Assembly (NCBI GenBank): GCA_023145935.1
Contig: JAGLDB010000125.1
Coordinates: 1 to 5,826 of the forward strand
Reading direction: 5' to 3'
DNA length: 5,826 bases
DNA from: Candidatus Sabulitectum sp.
Lineage (GTDB): Bacteria; Fermentibacterota; Fermentibacteria; Fermentibacterales; Fermentibacteraceae
Made by a program: the position numbers and the translations under genes. Shown in pieces: positions 5,356 to 5,826 of the stretch. The first letter of the stretch is position 1; the number at the start of each line of letters is the position of its first letter. The notes beneath the pieces are model-generated. The model was given only the letters and a program-made list of their open reading frames with translations. It did no database searches and was not told the DNA's origin.

Positions 5356-5826
5356 TTATTCGAAAAAAGCGATGGACTTCTTAATAATCTCCACACACTC
5401 CATAAGCTGCTCTTCTGTAATTACCAGAGGAGGAGCAAAACGGATGATGTCGCCGTGGGTCGGCTTTGCCAGAAGACCGTTCTCCGCCATCTTCAAACAC
5501 ACATCCCAGGCAACAATGTCGCCTTTGGGCTTGATGATAATGGCATTGAGAAGACCTCTGCCCCTTACAAGAGTGATCATGTCGGAATCGATTGTCTCAA
5601 GCTCTTTCCGAAAAAGTTCTCCAAGATACATTGCTTTCTCTGCAAGCTTTTCGTCACGAACAACCTCAAGAGCAGCCATTGCAACTTTTGCAGCAACAGG
5701 GTTACCACCGAATGTTGATCCGTGCTGACCGGGCTTGATAAGAAGCATGATGTCATCATTTGCGAAAACAGCAGAAACAGGATACATGCCACCGCTGATG
5801 GCTTTTCCAAGAATAAGGATGTCAGG
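5356..5826 (-). CDS. rocD: Ornithine--oxo-acid aminotransferase, C-terminal part
   Basis: The gene enters from the high edge, and only the last 156 residues are visible. The enzyme is a PLP-dependent class III aminotransferase that converts ornithine and 2-oxoglutarate to glutamate 5-semialdehyde and glutamate, in arginine/ornithine breakdown or proline synthesis. The fragment starts [20 protein letters not shown], where the lysine of LGKA (codon 5803-5805) should be the PLP Schiff-base lysine. [11 protein letters not shown] follows, the phosphate-binding and active-site region. Then come [30 protein letters not shown] and [16 protein letters not shown], where the arginine of IIRFAPP should bind substrate carboxylate. 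These motifs fit ornithine aminotransferase better than the acetylornithine enzyme. The stop is TAA at 5356-5358, followed by a strong terminator, so it is transcribed separately from the Hdr-type operon. No functional link to that operon is evident. Confidence 0.93.
   Translation of the reverse strand, partial: PDILILGKAISGGMYPVSAVFANDDIMLLIKPGQHGSTFGGNPVAAKVAMAALEVVRDEKLAEKAMYLGELFRKELETIDSDMITLVRGRGLLNAIIIKPKGDIVAWDVCLKMAENGLLAKPTHGDIIRFAPPLVITEEQLMECVEIIKKSIAFFE

Noticed and set aside
5278..5728. Plus-strand open frames over the end of rocD and its terminator
   Set aside because: One runs straight through the terminator hairpin and both are antisense to conserved aminotransferase sequence.
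1..5826. CRISPR arrays, insertion sequences, tRNA or rRNA genes, attachment sites
   Set aside because: I saw no regularly spaced long repeats, transposase motifs, terminal inverted repeats or RNA gene signatures.

Overview
The window reads as a piece of an anaerobic bacterial genome of moderate GC content. This rests on two things. The enzymes are rich in Fe-S clusters and flavin, of the heterodisulfide-reductase type. The expression signals are bacterial: an almost consensus sigma70-type promoter (TTGACT, 17 bp, TATAGT), AAGGA-type ribosome binding sites and a classic intrinsic terminator. No ribosomal or tRNA gene is present, so I do not name a taxon. HdrA-type genes also occur in methanogenic and methanotrophic archaea, but the signals here argue for a bacterium.

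Every supported gene lies on the minus strand, so the window is transcribed from high to low coordinates. At the high end is the C-terminal part of an ornithine aminotransferase (rocD, 5356-5826), closed by a strong hairpin terminator (5311-5344). A new transcription unit follows. It has a promoter at 5273-5301, a small cysteine-rich ArsR-family regulator (4951-5217), and a short AT-rich gap with three evenly spaced AATATT boxes (4908-4929). Then come five closely packed genes: an MvhD-type [2Fe-2S] protein (4426-4863), a short QmoA-like HdrA (3081-4409), a longer HdrA (1362-3044), an FrhB/FdhB-like flavin and Fe-S protein (172-1341), and the start of a second FrhB-like paralogue running off the low end (1-179). 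Gaps between these five are 36 bp or less, and the last pair overlaps, so they are very probably one operon.

The two HdrA proteins look complementary. The short one has the inserted two-cluster ferredoxin segment and a CxxC motif, but neither the N-terminal cysteine domain nor the C-terminal ferredoxin. The long one has those two ends but lacks the insert and the CxxC. Together they cover the parts of a full-length HdrA. With MvhD as an adaptor and one or two FrhB-type flavoproteins as likely pyridine-nucleotide, F420 or formate-linked input modules, the operon probably encodes a soluble electron-transfer complex, possibly a bifurcating or confurcating one. No hydrogenase, formate dehydrogenase catalytic subunit, HdrB/HdrC or membrane subunit is visible, so the electron donor and acceptor cannot be settled from this window. 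The ArsR protein is the obvious candidate regulator.
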